This document shows positions 33,128 to 33,831 of a stretch of DNA of 33,831 nt, piece by piece. The notes beneath the pieces are model-generated. The model was given only the letters and a program-made list of their open reading frames with translations, was not told the origin of the DNA and searched no databases. The position numbers and the translations under genes were made by a program. Within the stretch, counting starts at the first letter, position 1; each line of letters starts with the position of its first letter. Source of the stretch: Streptomyces populi (GTDB lineage Bacteria > Actinomycetota > Actinomycetes > Streptomycetales > Streptomycetaceae); NCBI RefSeq assembly GCF_002911015.1, contig NZ_KZ626929.1, positions 1 to 33,831 on the forward strand, in the 5' to 3' direction.

Positions 33128-33831
33128 ATGGCATCCGAGAACCAGCTGTTGGATTACCTGAAGCGCGTCAGCGCCGAGCTGCACGAGACGCGCGGTCGGC
33201 TTCAGGACGTCGAAGACGCGGCCCGGGAACCCATCGCCGTCGTCGGCATGGCCTGCAAGTATCCGGGCGGGGTGGCCTCGCCCGAGGACCTGTGGGAGTT
33301 GGTGTCCGAGGGGCGGGACGCGATCTCGCCGTTCCCGGCCGACCGCGGCTGGGACCTCGACGGCGTCGGCGCCGGGTCGGCCGGTGACGGCTCGACGTCC
33401 GCTCCCGACGGGCTGCTCACCGCGGGCGGTGGGTTCCTGCACGACGCCGCCCAGTTCGACGCGGGCTTCTTCGGCATCTCGCCGCGCGAGGCCGCCGCCA
33501 TGGACCCCCAGCAGCGGCTGCTGCTGGAGACCTCGTGGGAGGCGATCGAACGCGCCGGCATCGTTCCCGAGTCGCTGCGCGGCGGCGACACCGGCGTGTT
33601 CATCGGCTCCGGCATGCAGGACTACCTCGGACACCTGCGGGAGTCCCGGGCTACCGAGGCCTCCGGATTCCTCATCACCGGCAACGCCAGCTCCGTGCTC
33701 TCCGGACGCCTTTCGTATTCGTTCGGGTTCGAGGGTCCTGCGGTGACGGTGGACACGGCGTGTTCGTCGTCGTTGGTGGCGCTGCATCTGGCGGTGCAGT
33801 CGTTGCGTGCGGGGGAGTGTTCGTTGGCGCT
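33128..33831 (+). CDS. Type I modular polyketide synthase PKS3, N-terminal part (runs off the window)
   Basis: The visible 234 codons encode an N-terminal docking coiled coil (ASENQLLDYLKRVSAELHET) and the first half of a KS domain (EPIAVVGMACKYPGG, MDPQQRLLLETSWEAIERAG, active-site Cys212 in DTACSSS). It follows PKS2 by 63 bases. The ATG is well supported by GGGGAGA seven bases upstream. Compared with the other KS domains, the loop after GWDLDG is Gly/Ser/Ala-rich (VGAGSAGDGSTSAPDG). From about 33711 the codon style changes abruptly to G- and T-ending codons. Its modules, any ER or thioesterase, and its substrate choice lie outside the window. Confidence 0.95.
   Translation, partial: MASENQLLDYLKRVSAELHETRGRLQDVEDAAREPIAVVGMACKYPGGVASPEDLWELVSEGRDAISPFPADRGWDLDGVGAGSAGDGSTSAPDGLLTAGGGFLHDAAQFDAGFFGISPREAAAMDPQQRLLLETSWEAIERAGIVPESLRGGDTGVFIGSGMQDYLGHLRESRATEASGFLITGNASSVLSGRLSYSFGFEGPAVTVDTACSSSLVALHLAVQSLRAGECSLA

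Noticed and set aside
22133..33787. Very long open frame (nearly 3900 codons) antisense to the PKS genes
   Set aside because: It is an artefact of high third-position GC in the PKS genes. Its translation is Arg/Gly/Val/His-rich without any domain, while the plus strand has complete PKS domains.
1..33831. CRISPR arrays, tRNA or rRNA genes
   Set aside because: No regularly spaced short repeats, cloverleaf-like sequence or rRNA signature was seen on reading through the window.

Overview
The window is high-GC actinobacterial DNA and most likely comes from a Streptomyces or close relative. The support is the strong third-position G/C bias, a regulator with an in-frame TTA codon, modular type I polyketide synthases, and decayed IS elements. 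The left third looks like variable accessory chromosome. The right half is the left edge of a polyketide biosynthetic cluster that runs off the window.

Layout. 1-389 (minus) is the N-terminal part of an exported Pro/Thr/Ser-rich protein. 640-2245 is an IS graveyard: an IS630-type fragment, a twice-frameshifted IS5-type transposase and a second IS5-type C-terminal fragment, with an intact GNAT acetyltransferase between them. 5376-2340 (minus) is a tightly coupled ABC transporter operon: a membrane protein with a large soluble tail, a six-helix permease, an ATPase and a small unknown protein. 5771-9946 is a secreted multidomain GH35 beta-galactosidase, and a class I methyltransferase gene converges on its end. 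11294-12511 is a divergent MarR regulator / metallo-beta-lactamase-fold hydrolase pair around a 35-bp palindrome.

Polyketide locus. 13166-16081 is a large ATP-binding LuxR (LAL) regulator carrying one TTA codon. A short TTA-containing reading frame overlaps its start. An NAD(P)-binding SDR-like protein follows ten bases later, and a perfect 13-bp hairpin then separates this pair from the PKS genes. PKS1 (17417-27829) is docking-KS-AT(malonyl)-DH-KR-ACP-KS-AT(malonyl)-KR-ACP-docking. PKS2 (27857-33064) is docking-KS-AT(methylmalonyl)-KR-ACP-docking. PKS3 begins at 33128 and leaves the window inside its KS. No loading module or thioesterase is present. PKS1 has an N-terminal docking helix and an intact KS, so it should receive its chain from a synthase encoded elsewhere.

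The most notable observations concern the reductive domains. KR1 has an A-type fingerprint and sits with an apparently active DH, which predicts a cis alkene. KR2 has a shortened, glycine-poor cofactor loop in a malonyl module. KR3 has glycine in place of the catalytic serine. If both lesions inactivate, the product carries two keto groups that a plain domain count would miss. I did not find a wholly new kind of system. The best candidates for uncharted biology are the transporter operon with its unrecognised tail domain, the carbohydrate-binding-like insertion in the beta-galactosidase, and the TTA-gated leader frame ahead of the LAL regulator.
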